64,000 nt of DNA from positions 1 through 64,000 of the forward strand of contig NZ_MUXN01000022.1 of assembly GCF_001995215.1 (NCBI RefSeq), given 5' to 3'. Shown here piece after piece: positions 1 through 8,272 of this stretch; position 1 is the stretch's first letter, and the number at the start of each line of letters is the position of its first letter. A program made the position numbers and the translations under genes. The notes beneath the pieces were generated by a model. The model saw only the letters and a program-made list of their open reading frames with translations. It was not told the origin of the DNA and made no database searches. Origin of the DNA: Amycolatopsis azurea DSM 43854. Lineage in GTDB: Bacteria > Actinomycetota > Actinomycetes > Mycobacteriales > Pseudonocardiaceae.

Positions 1-34
1 AGTGGTAAGTGTCGTTCTAACGTCACTTACCACT
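1..34. repeat. Palindrome at the window edge
   Basis: Perfect 11-nt arms AGTGGTAAGTG (1-11) and CACTTACCACT (24-34) around a 12-nt loop. It lies far upstream of fabD, so it may be the 3' hairpin of a gene outside the window or an operator. The arms are unlike the other hairpin families in the window. Confidence 0.6.
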
Positions 35-467
35 CACGACCCCCTTGACCGACTACGGCGCGGCACCCTTGGTCGCCCGCGCTACCGCGGTAACCGCTGG
101 TGCACGGGGACGACCTCCAAGTCCGTGAAGGCCTCCTTCCCTACTTGTCAGGGTAGGGAAGGAGGCCTTCACGGACCGGACCTACGACCCAAACACTCAC
201 GACCACCCGCGCCGAAACGGGCGAACAGCCCACTCGGCACATGAAGCGACACAGCGGACTCGGCCCGCCCCGCGCGACTCCGATAAACCCGATGGTAACT
301 CTGCGCAGTGACGGACTTCATAGGGAAAGCTGGTTGAACCCGACAAGGCTTTTGGGTTAAGCGCGGAGATCAGGAAGGCACTTTTGGAGGGTTCCGACAA
401 TTACGCTGCCAGGACTTGGTGAACGTCGGCATCACGACCATGGTGGCCGAGCGTGTTCCCTATGGGG
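35..467. other. Non-coding region upstream of fabD
   Basis: No convincing gene is present. The stretch holds hairpin 121-176 and then about 290 bases leading to fabD. A weak promoter candidate is TTGAAC at 334-339, 17 nt from TTAAGC at 357-362. In many actinomycetes a fasR-type regulator gene precedes fabD. If it exists here it lies outside the window. Confidence 0.4.
121..176. repeat. Hairpin repeat, family A (copy 1)
   Basis: Perfect 24-nt arms at 121-144 and 153-176 with an 8-nt loop. The outer arm contains TCCGTGAAGGCCTCCTT, shared with the copies at 8197, 40754 and 48252. This copy differs inside (CCCTAC rather than GAGGGA), so the outer stem is conserved while the inner stem varies with compensating changes. 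Confidence 0.85.
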
Positions 468-1394
468 GTGACAGTTGCAGTCCTCGCCCCCGGTCAGGGT
501 TCCCAAGCCCCAGGCATGCTCTCCCCTTGGCTAGAGCTCGACGGCGCCCGCGCGCGCGTCGAAGCCTGGTCCGAGCGGGCCGGTCTCGACCTGATCCGCC
601 TCGGCACCGAGGCGGATGCCGAAGAGATCCAGGACACCGCGATCACGCAGCCGCTGATCGTGGCGCTGTCACTGCTGGCGTTCGAACACCTCCAGCGCGA
701 AGCGCCGGTCGCGGCGGATTCGCCGGTCGCCGGTCACTCCGTCGGTGAGCTGGCCGCCGCCGCCATCGCCGGGGTGCTGAGCCCCGAGGACGCCGTCGCG
801 CTGGCCGCCATCCGCGGCGCGGAGATGGCGAAGGCGTGCGCGCTGGAGCCCACGAGCATGGCCGCGGTCATGCTCGGCGACCCGGATCAGGTCGTCGCCT
901 GGCTCGACGGCCACGGCCTCGCCGCGGCGAACCGCAACGGCGCCGGCCAGATCGTCGCCTCGGGCGCCGCCGCCGCGATCGAGAAGATCGTGGCCGAGCC
1001 GCTGGAAGGCACCAAGGTCCGCGCGCTCAAGGTCGCGGGCGCGTTCCACACCGCGTACATGGCACCCGCGCAGGAAGCGCTGGCCGCGCAGGCTGCGAAG
1101 ATCACCCCGGCGGACCCCACGCGTCCGCTGCTGTCGAACGCCGACGGCCAGGTCGTCACCAGCGGGGCCGAGTACCTCGACCGGCTGGTCAAGCAGGTCA
1201 CGAGCCCGGTGCGCTGGGACCTGACCATGGACGGTCTGGTCTCCGCGGGCGTCACCTCGACGCTCGAACTGCCGCCGGCGGGCACGCTGACCGGGCTGGT
1301 CAAGCGGCAGCTCAAGGGAACCGTGACCACCACCATCGCACTGAAGACCCCCGCCGAGCTGGCGAAGCTTCAGGGGCAGGAGGACGCTTCGTGA
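468..1394 (+). CDS. fabD: Malonyl-CoA:ACP transacylase FabD
   Basis: Transfers malonyl groups from CoA to acyl carrier protein to feed type II fatty acid synthesis in the cytoplasm. From the GTG at 468 it is 308 aa, the usual length. The N-terminus shows the APGQGSQ signature, the nucleophile Ser91 is in GHSVGE, and His194 is in GAFHTAYM. GTG 453 and ATG 462 are in-frame alternatives. 468 best matches the family N-terminus, but no clear ribosome site supports any of the three. The stop overlaps the fabH start as GTGA, so the two are translationally coupled. First gene of the fabD-fabH-acpP-fabF operon. Confidence 0.95.
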   Translation: MTVAVLAPGQGSQAPGMLSPWLELDGARARVEAWSERAGLDLIRLGTEADAEEIQDTAITQPLIVALSLLAFEHLQREAPVAADSPVAGHSVGELAAAAIAGVLSPEDAVALAAIRGAEMAKACALEPTSMAAVMLGDPDQVVAWLDGHGLAAANRNGAGQIVASGAAAAIEKIVAEPLEGTKVRALKVAGAFHTAYMAPAQEALAAQAAKITPADPTRPLLSNADGQVVTSGAEYLDRLVKQVTSPVRWDLTMDGLVSAGVTSTLELPPAGTLTGLVKRQLKGTVTTTIALKTPAELAKLQGQEDAS

Positions 1395-2374
1395 CCGACC
1401 GATCCACCTTGCGGCAGGCGCAGGGCGCCGCCGGGACCCGCATCCTCGGTGTCGGGAGCTTCCAGCCCGAGAAGATCGTGACCAACGACGATCTCTCGAA
1501 GATCATGGACACCAACGACCAGTGGATCCGCGAGCGGGTCGGCATCGTCGAGCGCCGGTTCGCCGAGAAGGACGAGTCGCTGGTCGACATGGCGGTCAAG
1601 GCGGGCACCGCCGCGCTGGCCGACGCCGGCGTGGATCCGTCCGAAGTGGACACGGTCATCCTGCCGAACTGCACGATGCCCACGCAGATCCCGAACGCCG
1701 CCGCCCAGGTCGCGGACCGGATCGGCATCACGCACCCCGCCGCGTTCGACCTCAACGCCGCCTGCGCCGGTTTCTGCTACGGCCTCGGTGTCGCGTCGGA
1801 CCTCATCCGCGCGGGCAGCGCGAAGAAGGCGCTCGTGATCGGCGCCGAGAAGCTCACCGACCACGTCGACCCGGTCGACCGCGCGAACGCCATCATCTTC
1901 GCCGACGGCGCGGGCGCGGCGGTGGTCGGCGCGGCCGACACGGCGCAGATCGGGCCGGTGTCCTGGGGCAGCGCGGGTGAGCACGTCGACCTCATCTACA
2001 TGCGCGACGACAAGTGGATCTACCAGGAGGGCCAGTCGGTCTTCCGGTGGGCGACCACGCAGATCGCGCCGATCGCCTTGCGGGCGCTGGAACTGGCCGG
2101 GCTCGAACCGTCCGATGTGGACGTCCTGATCCCGCACCAGGCCAACCTGCGGATCGTCGAGGCGATCGCCAAGAAGCTGCGGGCCAAGGGCGGCCGCGAG
2201 GACATGGTCGTCGCCGACGACATCAGGTACTCGGGCAACACCTCGTCCGCGTCCATCCCCCTCGCGCTGGACCACATGCGCAAGGCCGGCACCGCGAAGA
2301 AGGGCGACGTCGTGCTCGCCGTCGGCTTCGGGGCCGGACTCTCCTACGCGGGCCAGGCCTTCATCTGCCCGTGA
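1391..2374 (+). CDS. fabH: Beta-ketoacyl-ACP synthase III FabH
   Basis: Condenses an acyl-CoA primer with malonyl-ACP to start each fatty acid chain, and so sets straight or branched chain type. The 327-aa product carries the full KAS III triad: Cys125 in DLNAACAGF, His249 in IPHQAN and Asn283 in YSGNTSSAS. The GTG start overlaps the fabD stop by four bases. The same frame stays open upstream through fabD, but that extension is antiparallel noise: family similarity begins at ILGVGSF, about residue 18. Operon position between fabD and acpP is standard for actinomycetes. Confidence 0.95.
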   Translation: MTDRSTLRQAQGAAGTRILGVGSFQPEKIVTNDDLSKIMDTNDQWIRERVGIVERRFAEKDESLVDMAVKAGTAALADAGVDPSEVDTVILPNCTMPTQIPNAAAQVADRIGITHPAAFDLNAACAGFCYGLGVASDLIRAGSAKKALVIGAEKLTDHVDPVDRANAIIFADGAGAAVVGAADTAQIGPVSWGSAGEHVDLIYMRDDKWIYQEGQSVFRWATTQIAPIALRALELAGLEPSDVDVLIPHQANLRIVEAIAKKLRAKGGREDMVVADDIRYSGNTSSASIPLALDHMRKAGTAKKGDVVLAVGFGAGLSYAGQAFICP

Positions 2375-2442
2375 TGAATACTTCCCCTGCGGGCACCGTG
2401 TCCGCAGGGCAGCCGAAAGCATCACCGAGAAGGGAACAACCA

Positions 2443-2688
2443 GTGGCAGACAACGCAGAGATCCTCGCCGGCCTCGCCGAGATCGTCGAAGAGGTCGCCG
2501 GTGTGGCGCAGGACGACGTGACCGCCGAGAAGTCCTTCGTGGACGACCTCGACATCGACTCGCTGTCCATGGTGGAGATCGCTGTTCAGGCCGAGGACAA
2601 GTTCGGCGTCAAGATCCCGGACGACGAGCTGGCGAACCTGAAGACCGTTGGCGACGCGGTGAACTACGTGTCGGCCAACTCCAAGTAA
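2443..2688 (+). CDS. acpP: Acyl carrier protein AcpP
   Basis: Small acidic carrier that holds growing acyl chains on a phosphopantetheine arm. The product is 81 aa. Ser40 in DIDSLSMVEI is the attachment residue in the classic DSL motif, followed by acidic helix II. Start is GTG 2443, behind the purine-rich GAGAAGGGA at 2427-2435. The upstream in-frame ATG near the fabH stop lacks a ribosome site and would add a non-family extension. It sits in the 68-nt gap after fabH and 40 nt before fabF, as in other actinobacterial fab operons. Confidence 0.95.
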   Translation: MADNAEILAGLAEIVEEVAGVAQDDVTAEKSFVDDLDIDSLSMVEIAVQAEDKFGVKIPDDELANLKTVGDAVNYVSANSK

Positions 2689-2728
2689 GTCCGACTTCTT
2701 GATTGGCGCCGACCTTGGGGAGACTCCA

Positions 2729-3979
2729 ATGAGCAACATCGACGTCGTGATCACCGGGATGGGCGCGACCACGCCGCTCGGCGGGGACGTCGCGTCCACG
2801 TGGGACGGACTGCTCGCCGGGGCGAGCGGGATCCGCCGCATCGAAGCCGACTGGGTCGACGAACTCGAGCTGCCGGTGAAGATCGGCGCCATGCTCGCCG
2901 TAGACCCGTCCGAAGTCCTGCCGCGGGTCCAGGCCCGGCGGCTGGACCGCTGTGAGCAGGTGGCGATCATCGCCGCCCGCCAGGCTTGGGCGGACGCGGG
3001 TTTCGAGCAGCCGACCGACGAGCATCAGGATGTGGAACCCGAGCGCCTCGGGGTGACCATCGGTACCGGTGTCGGCGGTCCGGTCACCCTGATCTCCCAG
3101 AACGATCTTCTGCACAAGCAGGGACTCCGCAAGGTCTCCCCGCTGACCGTGCCGATGCTGATGCCGAACGGCCCCGCCGCGCACGTCGGGATCGACCTGA
3201 AGGCGCGTGCCGGCGTGCACTCGCCCGCGTCGGCCTGCGCGTCGGGCGCGGAAGGCATCGCCGCCGGCTACGAGATGATCCGCTCGGGCCGCGCCGACGT
3301 CGTGGTCGCCGGTGGGGCCGAATCGTGCATCCACCCGATCACCCTCGCCGGTTTCGCCCAGGCGCGGACAGTCTCCACCCGCAACGACGACCCGACGAAG
3401 GCGTCCAGGCCGTTCGACGTGAACCGTGACGGTTTCGTCCTCGGCGAGGGCTCCGGTGTCGTGATCCTGGAGCGGGCGGACCGTGCGAAGGCCCGCAACG
3501 CGCGGATCTACGCGCAGCTGAGCGGGTACGGGATCACTTCGGACGCCTACCACATCACGGGCAACCACCCGGAGGGCGTCGGCCAGATCGCCGCCATGCG
3601 GCAGGCGATGACGATGGCCGGGGTCTCCCCCACCGACGTCGGGCACGTCAACGCGCACGCGACCTCCACGGTCGTCGGTGACGTCGGCGAGGCCGCGGCG
3701 ATCCGCAACGCCGTCGGCGAGCACGCCGTGGTGACCGCTCCCAAGGGCGCGCTCGGCCACCTGGTCGGCGGTGCGGGCGCGGTCGAGGGCATCGCCACGA
3801 TCCTGGCGATCTACCACGGCCTCATCCCGGCGACGCTGAACCTCGAGGACCTGGACCCGAAGGTGCAGCTCGACGTCGTCTCCGGTGAGGCGCGCAAGGT
3901 CGAGCTGGGCGCGGCGATCAGCAACTCGTTCGGTTTCGGCGGGCACAACACGGCGCTGCTGTTCACTCCGGCGGCCTGA
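2729..3979 (+). CDS. fabF: Beta-ketoacyl-ACP synthase II FabF
   Basis: Elongating condensing enzyme of type II fatty acid synthesis. It decarboxylates malonyl-ACP and extends acyl-ACP by two carbons. The 416-aa product has the elongation-type Cys-His-His set: Cys170 in ASACASGAEG, His310 in NAHATST and His344 in GALGHLVGG, with Lys339 in place. Start ATG 2729 follows GGGGAG at 2717-2722. Last gene of the operon. The hairpin at 3984-4040 begins five bases after the stop and is a likely terminator. Confidence 0.95.
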   Translation: MSNIDVVITGMGATTPLGGDVASTWDGLLAGASGIRRIEADWVDELELPVKIGAMLAVDPSEVLPRVQARRLDRCEQVAIIAARQAWADAGFEQPTDEHQDVEPERLGVTIGTGVGGPVTLISQNDLLHKQGLRKVSPLTVPMLMPNGPAAHVGIDLKARAGVHSPASACASGAEGIAAGYEMIRSGRADVVVAGGAESCIHPITLAGFAQARTVSTRNDDPTKASRPFDVNRDGFVLGEGSGVVILERADRAKARNARIYAQLSGYGITSDAYHITGNHPEGVGQIAAMRQAMTMAGVSPTDVGHVNAHATSTVVGDVGEAAAIRNAVGEHAVVTAPKGALGHLVGGAGAVEGIATILAIYHGLIPATLNLEDLDPKVQLDVVSGEARKVELGAAISNSFGFGGHNTALLFTPAA

Positions 3980-3983
3980 TTTC

Positions 3984-4040
3984 AGTACGTGAAGGCCCCC
4001 TTCACTGCGTCTAGCGCAGTGAAGGGGGCCTTTATGTACT
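3984..4040. terminator. Hairpin repeat, family B (copy 1), 3' of fabF
   Basis: 26-nt arms 3984-4009 and 4015-4040 with two mismatches and loop TCTAG. The core GTGAAGGCCCCCTTCACT is itself partly self-complementary. It lies between convergent fabF and ctpE. There is no long T tract, so intrinsic termination is inferred from position and stem strength. Confidence 0.7.
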
Positions 4041-4109
4041 TGCGGGTGAGGCTTGTGCTGCCGCCGTGACGCTTGGTCCGCTTTCATGGTCCGGCGCTGA
4101 AGCCGAGAG

Positions 4110-4166
4110 GTGTCGCGAAAGCCACTTTCGGGACATCAGACGTCTCGAAAGTGGCTTTCGCGACAC
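4110..4166. repeat. Hairpin repeat, family C (copy 1)
   Basis: Perfect 21-nt arms 4110-4130 and 4146-4166 around a 15-nt loop. The arm core GCGAAAGCCACTTTCG is the family C motif, present again at 4223, 22742 and 36312. Confidence 0.85.
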
Positions 4167-4203
4167 CCAAGGTCCACGCGGTCACGAGAGGCGGAAGCGG
4201 TGC

Positions 4204-4275
4204 GGCGAAAGCCACCTTCGGCGTTGCGAAAGCCACTTTCACAACGTTGAAGGTTGCGAAAGTGGCTTTCGCAAC
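4204..4275. repeat. Hairpin repeat, family C (copy 2, with an extra half unit)
   Basis: Arms 4223-4240 and 4258-4275 carry GTTGCGAAAGCCACTTTC and its complement. Immediately before them, 4204-4220 is a further diverged half unit (GCGAAAGCCACCTTCG). The whole fabF-ctpE gap is thus four stacked hairpin elements. Confidence 0.8.
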
Positions 4276-4304
4276 GCCTGCACCTCAAAGCGCGACAGCT
4301 CACG

Positions 4305-4353
4305 CGTGAAGGCCCCCTTCACTGCGTCTAGCGCAGTGAAGGGGGCCTTCACG
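4305..4353. terminator. Hairpin repeat, family B (copy 2), 3' of ctpE
   Basis: Perfect 22-nt arms 4305-4326 and 4332-4353, loop TCTAG, nearly the same sequence as copy 1 at 3984. It lies 22 nt beyond the ctpE stop, so each of the two convergent genes has its own copy at its 3' end. Confidence 0.7.
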
Positions 4354-4375
4354 TACTTCCTGCGGCACTGAAGGG

Positions 4376-6736
4376 TCAGGCTTCCGAACGCTTCACCAGA
4401 TGCCGCCCGATCCACCAGGCGGCTTCCACCAGCACGATGCCCACCCCGGCACAGACGAACGCCGAAAGCGTGTACGCGCTCACGCTCGGGTCCAGTGCGA
4501 AGAACTTCTGCGTGAACGGGATCAGGAACAGCGCGAGCGTCAGCACGACCATCCCGCCGATCAGCAGGATCTTCCACCACCGGTACGGCCGCGCGACGAT
4601 CCCGAGCACCCACAGCGCGATCGTGATGAGCGTGATCAACGCCGTCGTCCCCGCCTGGATCTTGTCCAGTTCGGACTGTCCGGATCCCTTGTACACCAGC
4701 AGGTAGCTCACGAACGTCGCCGCGGCGATGACCAGCCCGGCCGGGACGGCCATCCGCATCACCCTGCCGACGAAGCCGGTGCGGGCGCGCTCGTTGTTCG
4801 GCGCCAGTGAAAGCACGAAGGCGGGCAGGCCGATCGTGAACCACGCGGTGATCGTGATGTGCCGCGGCAGGAACGGGAACGGCACCTGCGCGATGCCGAC
4901 CATCAGCGCCAGCAGTACCGAGTAGACCGTCTTGGTGAGGAACAGGTTCGAGACGCGCTCGATGTTGCCGATCACCCGCCGTCCCTCGGCGACGACGTGC
5001 GGCAGGGTGGCGAACTTGTCGTCCAGCAGCACGATCTGCGCGACCGCGCGGGTGGCCGGGCTGCCGGCGCCCATGGCGACACCGATGTCCGCGTCCTTCA
5101 GCGCGAGGACGTCGTTCACGCCGTCCCCGGTCATCGCGACGGTGTGCCCCTTCGACTGGAGCGCACCGACCATCGCGCGTTTCTGCAGCGGCGTCACGCG
5201 GCCGAAGACGGCGCGCTCCTCCACGGTGTCGGCCAGCTTTTCGGCGTCCTCCGGCAGCTTCCGCGCGTCGACGGGCTTGTCCGCACCCGGCAGGTCGAGG
5301 GTGCCCGCGACCGCGCCCACCGAGATGGCGTTGTCCCCGGAGATGACCTTGACCGCGACGTCCTGGTGCGCGAAGAAGTCCAAAGTGTCCTTCGCGTCGG
5401 GCCGGACCTTCTGCTCCAGCACCACGAGCGCGACCGGCCGGATGTCGCCGGGGCCCTCGGCCGCGTCGACGGCCCGCTCGGCACGGCCCAGCAGCAGGAC
5501 GCGCAGACCGCGCGAGCCGATCTTCTCCGCCTCCGCCCGGTGCTCCCCCTCGGGCAGCAGGACGTCGGCCGCGCCGAGCACCCAGTCGCCGTCGGCGCCG
5601 AACGACGCGCCGCTCCACTTGCGGGCCGAGGAGAACGGCATGGTCGTGGTGACCCGCCAGCCGGGATCGGCCGGGTAGGCCTCGGCGATCGCCTGCAAGC
5701 TCGCGTTCGGACGGGGATCCGCGGCGGCGAGCGCGGCCAGCACGTCGTCCACCGGGTGGCCCGGCGTGATCTCCCGGACCTCGGAAAGCCGCATCGCGTT
5801 CTCGGTGAGCGTGCCGGTCTTGTCCGCGCACACCACGTCGACCCGGGCGAGCCCTTCGATCGCGGGCAGTTCCTGCACCAGGCACTGGCGCTTGCCCAGC
5901 CGGATGACGCCGACCGCGAGCGCGACGCTGGTCATCAGCACCAGGCCTTCGGGCACCATCGGCACGAGCGCCGCGACCATGCCGCGCAGCGCGTCCGGCC
6001 ACGCCTGGTCGCCCGCGAGCTGGTTGTAGATGGTCAGCGCGCCCGCCGGGACGAGCAGGTAGGTGATGAACTTGAGGATCTTGTCGATGCCCTGCCGCAG
6101 CTCCGACTTCACCAGGGTGAACTTGCTGGCCTCGGCGGCCAGTTTCGCCGCGTAGGACTCGTCGCCGATGATGTCGGCGCGGTAGGTGCCGCTGCCCGCG
6201 ACGACGAAGCTGCCGGACAGCACCTTGTCACCGGGCTGCTTGACCACCGGATCGGATTCCCCGGTCAGCAGCGACTCGTCGACCTCGAGCGCGTCGGCGG
6301 TCAGCGCCGGGCCGTCGACGACGATCTTGTCGCCGGGCCCCAGTTCGACGAGGTCCCCGAGCACGACCTCTTCCGGGGCGATCTCGGCGCTCTGCCCGTC
6401 ACGGCGGACTGTCGGCTTCGCCTGTCCGACGATGGCGAGCCGTTCCAGGGTCCGTTTCGCCCGGAGTTCCTGGATGATGCCGACCGCGCTGTTGACGATG
6501 ATCAGGCCGCCGAACAGCCCGTCGATGAAGTACCCCGTCGACAGGATGAGCACGAACAGCACGCCGTAGATCGCGTTGATCCGGGTGAAGACGTTCGCGC
6601 GGATGATCTCGCCGGTGGTCCGGCTGGTCTTCGTCGAGACCGTGTTGGTCTGTCCCGCGGCCACCCGCTGGGCGACCTCTTCGCTGGTGAGACCCCTCGA
6701 GGCGCCGGTCAGCACGGCCGGCTGGTCAATTGCCAT
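4376..6736 (-). CDS. ctpE: P-type cation-transporting ATPase, CtpE-like
   Basis: ATP-driven cation transporter of the plasma membrane. The 786-aa sequence follows M. tuberculosis CtpE, reported as a calcium transporter, along its whole length by my recall. Visible features are the phosphorylation site Asp305 in DKTGTL, the TGES-type actuator loop (LLTGES, residues 157-161), the PEGL segment in membrane helix 4 (262-265) and the hinge TGDGVND at 536-542. Several membrane helices lie at 50-90, 222-280 and across the last 190 residues. The metal is inferred from family likeness. It stands alone, convergent with fabF. Confidence 0.85.
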   Translation of the reverse strand: MAIDQPAVLTGASRGLTSEEVAQRVAAGQTNTVSTKTSRTTGEIIRANVFTRINAIYGVLFVLILSTGYFIDGLFGGLIIVNSAVGIIQELRAKRTLERLAIVGQAKPTVRRDGQSAEIAPEEVVLGDLVELGPGDKIVVDGPALTADALEVDESLLTGESDPVVKQPGDKVLSGSFVVAGSGTYRADIIGDESYAAKLAAEASKFTLVKSELRQGIDKILKFITYLLVPAGALTIYNQLAGDQAWPDALRGMVAALVPMVPEGLVLMTSVALAVGVIRLGKRQCLVQELPAIEGLARVDVVCADKTGTLTENAMRLSEVREITPGHPVDDVLAALAAADPRPNASLQAIAEAYPADPGWRVTTTMPFSSARKWSGASFGADGDWVLGAADVLLPEGEHRAEAEKIGSRGLRVLLLGRAERAVDAAEGPGDIRPVALVVLEQKVRPDAKDTLDFFAHQDVAVKVISGDNAISVGAVAGTLDLPGADKPVDARKLPEDAEKLADTVEERAVFGRVTPLQKRAMVGALQSKGHTVAMTGDGVNDVLALKDADIGVAMGAGSPATRAVAQIVLLDDKFATLPHVVAEGRRVIGNIERVSNLFLTKTVYSVLLALMVGIAQVPFPFLPRHITITAWFTIGLPAFVLSLAPNNERARTGFVGRVMRMAVPAGLVIAAATFVSYLLVYKGSGQSELDKIQAGTTALITLITIALWVLGIVARPYRWWKILLIGGMVVLTLALFLIPFTQKFFALDPSVSAYTLSAFVCAGVGIVLVEAAWWIGRHLVKRSEA

Positions 6737-6802
6737 GCCCGCGACTCTATTCGGCCCCGGTTCACACCCGCGTCAGCCTGGGGGACCATGTCGCCCCTTA
6801 CT

Positions 6803-7396
6803 TCAGCATCTTTCGTGTTCGGGGTTCGTACCACCGTCGGTGGTGTCGACGCGCCAGGAACCGCTCTCCAGCCGCAGCGGCAGCACCAGCCGCCAGCGGA
6901 TGCACCCCTCCGGCAAATACACCGGCGCGTCTTCGACGTCCTGGACGCTGGTGAAGGCGACGAGTACCCGGAGCGTGCTCGGCGCGCCCGGCTCGATGCG
7001 GTAGACGAGGATGCTTCCGTCCCGAGTGGACTGATAGTCCTTCTTCCACTCGGCCGAGGTCTTGGTCTTGGCCCGGTCGCGGCTGACCACCGAAGTCCAC
7101 TTCGGATAGTCGCGATCGTTGATGGAGTCGAAATACCCTTGCAGCACCTGCCGGACGCTCTGGTACTGCGGATGCGCGAAGACGTCGGGAGTCACCTCGA
7201 CGGCGCGTGAGCCCGGCTGCGCCCCCGGGGCGACCGACGTCGGCGAATCACTGACGAGCGGCGTGGTGGGCGCGGCCTCCGGGCGGAGGTAGAGATCGCG
7301 TGCCAGCAGCCCGACGCCGACGGTCAGGGAGATCACGACCACGAGCACGGGGATCAGCCACCGCTGGCGGGAGAGGGGGCGAGGCTGGGCGGTCAC
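6803..7396 (-). CDS. Membrane-anchored protein of unknown function
   Basis: 197 aa with one N-terminal membrane helix (residues 13-31, WLIPVLVVVISLTVGVGLL), a Pro/Ser/Thr-rich linker to about 60, and an extracytoplasmic domain. The domain runs from VRQVLQGYFDSINDRDYPKW, a pattern reminiscent of NTF2/SnoaL-like or Mce-associated folds. I do not recognise a named family with certainty. Start GTG 7396 has a poor ribosome site. It lies between ctpE and the DUF3145 gene on the same strand, with 66 and 42 nt gaps, so it may share their transcript. Confidence 0.7.
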   Translation of the reverse strand: MTAQPRPLSRQRWLIPVLVVVISLTVGVGLLARDLYLRPEAAPTTPLVSDSPTSVAPGAQPGSRAVEVTPDVFAHPQYQSVRQVLQGYFDSINDRDYPKWTSVVSRDRAKTKTSAEWKKDYQSTRDGSILVYRIEPGAPSTLRVLVAFTSVQDVEDAPVYLPEGCIRWRLVLPLRLESGSWRVDTTDGGTNPEHERC

Positions 7397-7438
7397 CCTG
7401 AAAGGTTAGCCGCCCGCCTCTTCCGTCCTCACCGGCGT

Positions 7439-7942
7439 CTACCCGACTTGGTGCAGCCAGGTGACCGGGGCACCGTCACCGGCGTGCCGGTACGGTTCGA
7501 GCGCTTCGTCCCAGTTGGCGGCGAGGAGCTCGTCGAGCTTGTGCGCGAGGGATTCACCGGCGCGGACCTTGCTCACGAGGGCACGCAACTGGTCCTCGCC
7601 CACGACGATGTCGCCGTTGGCACTGGTCCTGCCGTGCCACAGGCCGAGGCCCGGGGCGAAGCAGAACCTCTCGCCGTCGACCCCCGCACTGGGCTCTTCG
7701 GTGACTTCGAACCGGATCATCGGCCACGCCTTGAGCGCGGACGCCAGCTTTCCGCCGGTGCCCGAAGGCGCACGCCATCCACATTCGGCGCGGAGCTGTC
7801 CTGGACTGGCGGGCTGCGCCGTCCACTTCAACTCGACTCGGGCACCAAGGGTGCCCGAAATGGCCCACTCGACGTGCGGACACACCGCAGACGGCGACGA
7901 GTGGACGTACACCACGCCACGGGTGTTGCCACGGGTGCTCAC
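7439..7942 (-). CDS. DUF3145 domain protein
   Basis: 167-aa cytoplasmic protein of the actinobacterial family DUF3145, recognised from the N-terminal block GVVYVHSSPSAVCPHVEWA and the later FEVTEEPS...GERFCFAPGLGL block. Its function is unknown to me. Start GTG 7942 sits seven nt after GGAGG on the minus strand, a good ribosome site. It is strongly conserved in single copy across the order, from memory, which suggests a housekeeping role. Confidence 0.8.
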   Translation of the reverse strand: MSTRGNTRGVVYVHSSPSAVCPHVEWAISGTLGARVELKWTAQPASPGQLRAECGWRAPSGTGGKLASALKAWPMIRFEVTEEPSAGVDGERFCFAPGLGLWHGRTSANGDIVVGEDQLRALVSKVRAGESLAHKLDELLAANWDEALEPYRHAGDGAPVTWLHQVG

Positions 7943-8272
7943 TGCTGACCTCCGCTACTCGACGAGGGGCGTCTTCCCCTACGACCTCGCGAGCTTTGCT
8001 GGTCAGGTGGCTCGTGCCGCCTCCCGGTACGCGTCAGCACATTGTGCACCCCAACTGTGCTGTTTGGCCACATGAACACCACAAGTCGCACCTGATTGGG
8101 ACGCGGGACTCCTGCGAAAGCCCCCTTCTTTCGGCTGGGCCGGGGAAAAGATCCCGTCACGCGGGTTAACCCGGGGACGGCAATTGTGCCGCCCCATCCG
8201 TGAAGGCCTCCTTGAGGGACCCAGGATCCCTCAAGGAGGCCTTCACGGACTCGACGGCCGGAGCGCTCCGGG
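7943..8272. other. Intergenic region with hairpin
   Basis: 330 bases without a gene. It holds the DUF3145 promoter side (about 7943-8190) and hairpin 8197-8249 at the 3' side of the subtilase gene. A short run at 8113-8136 (GCGAAAGCCCCCTTCTTTCG) looks like a decayed mix of families B and C. Confidence 0.5.
8197..8249. repeat. Hairpin repeat, family A (copy 2)
   Basis: Perfect 23-nt arms 8197-8219 and 8227-8249 with a 7-nt loop. The arm begins TCCGTGAAGGCCTCCTTGAG. It lies 23 nt past the stop of the minus-strand subtilase, a terminator position. Confidence 0.85.

Noticed and set aside
2..244. Possible small gene at the window start
   Set aside because: It runs through both palindromes, has no ribosome site and no recognisable protein features.
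836..1390. Upstream extension of the fabH frame inside fabD
   Set aside because: It is an open but Arg/Pro-rich shadow of fabD. FabH similarity and the GTGA coupled start begin at 1391.
4110..4353. Clustered repeats as a CRISPR array
   Set aside because: The units are hairpins of different families with no regular repeat-spacer spacing, and no cas genes are near.
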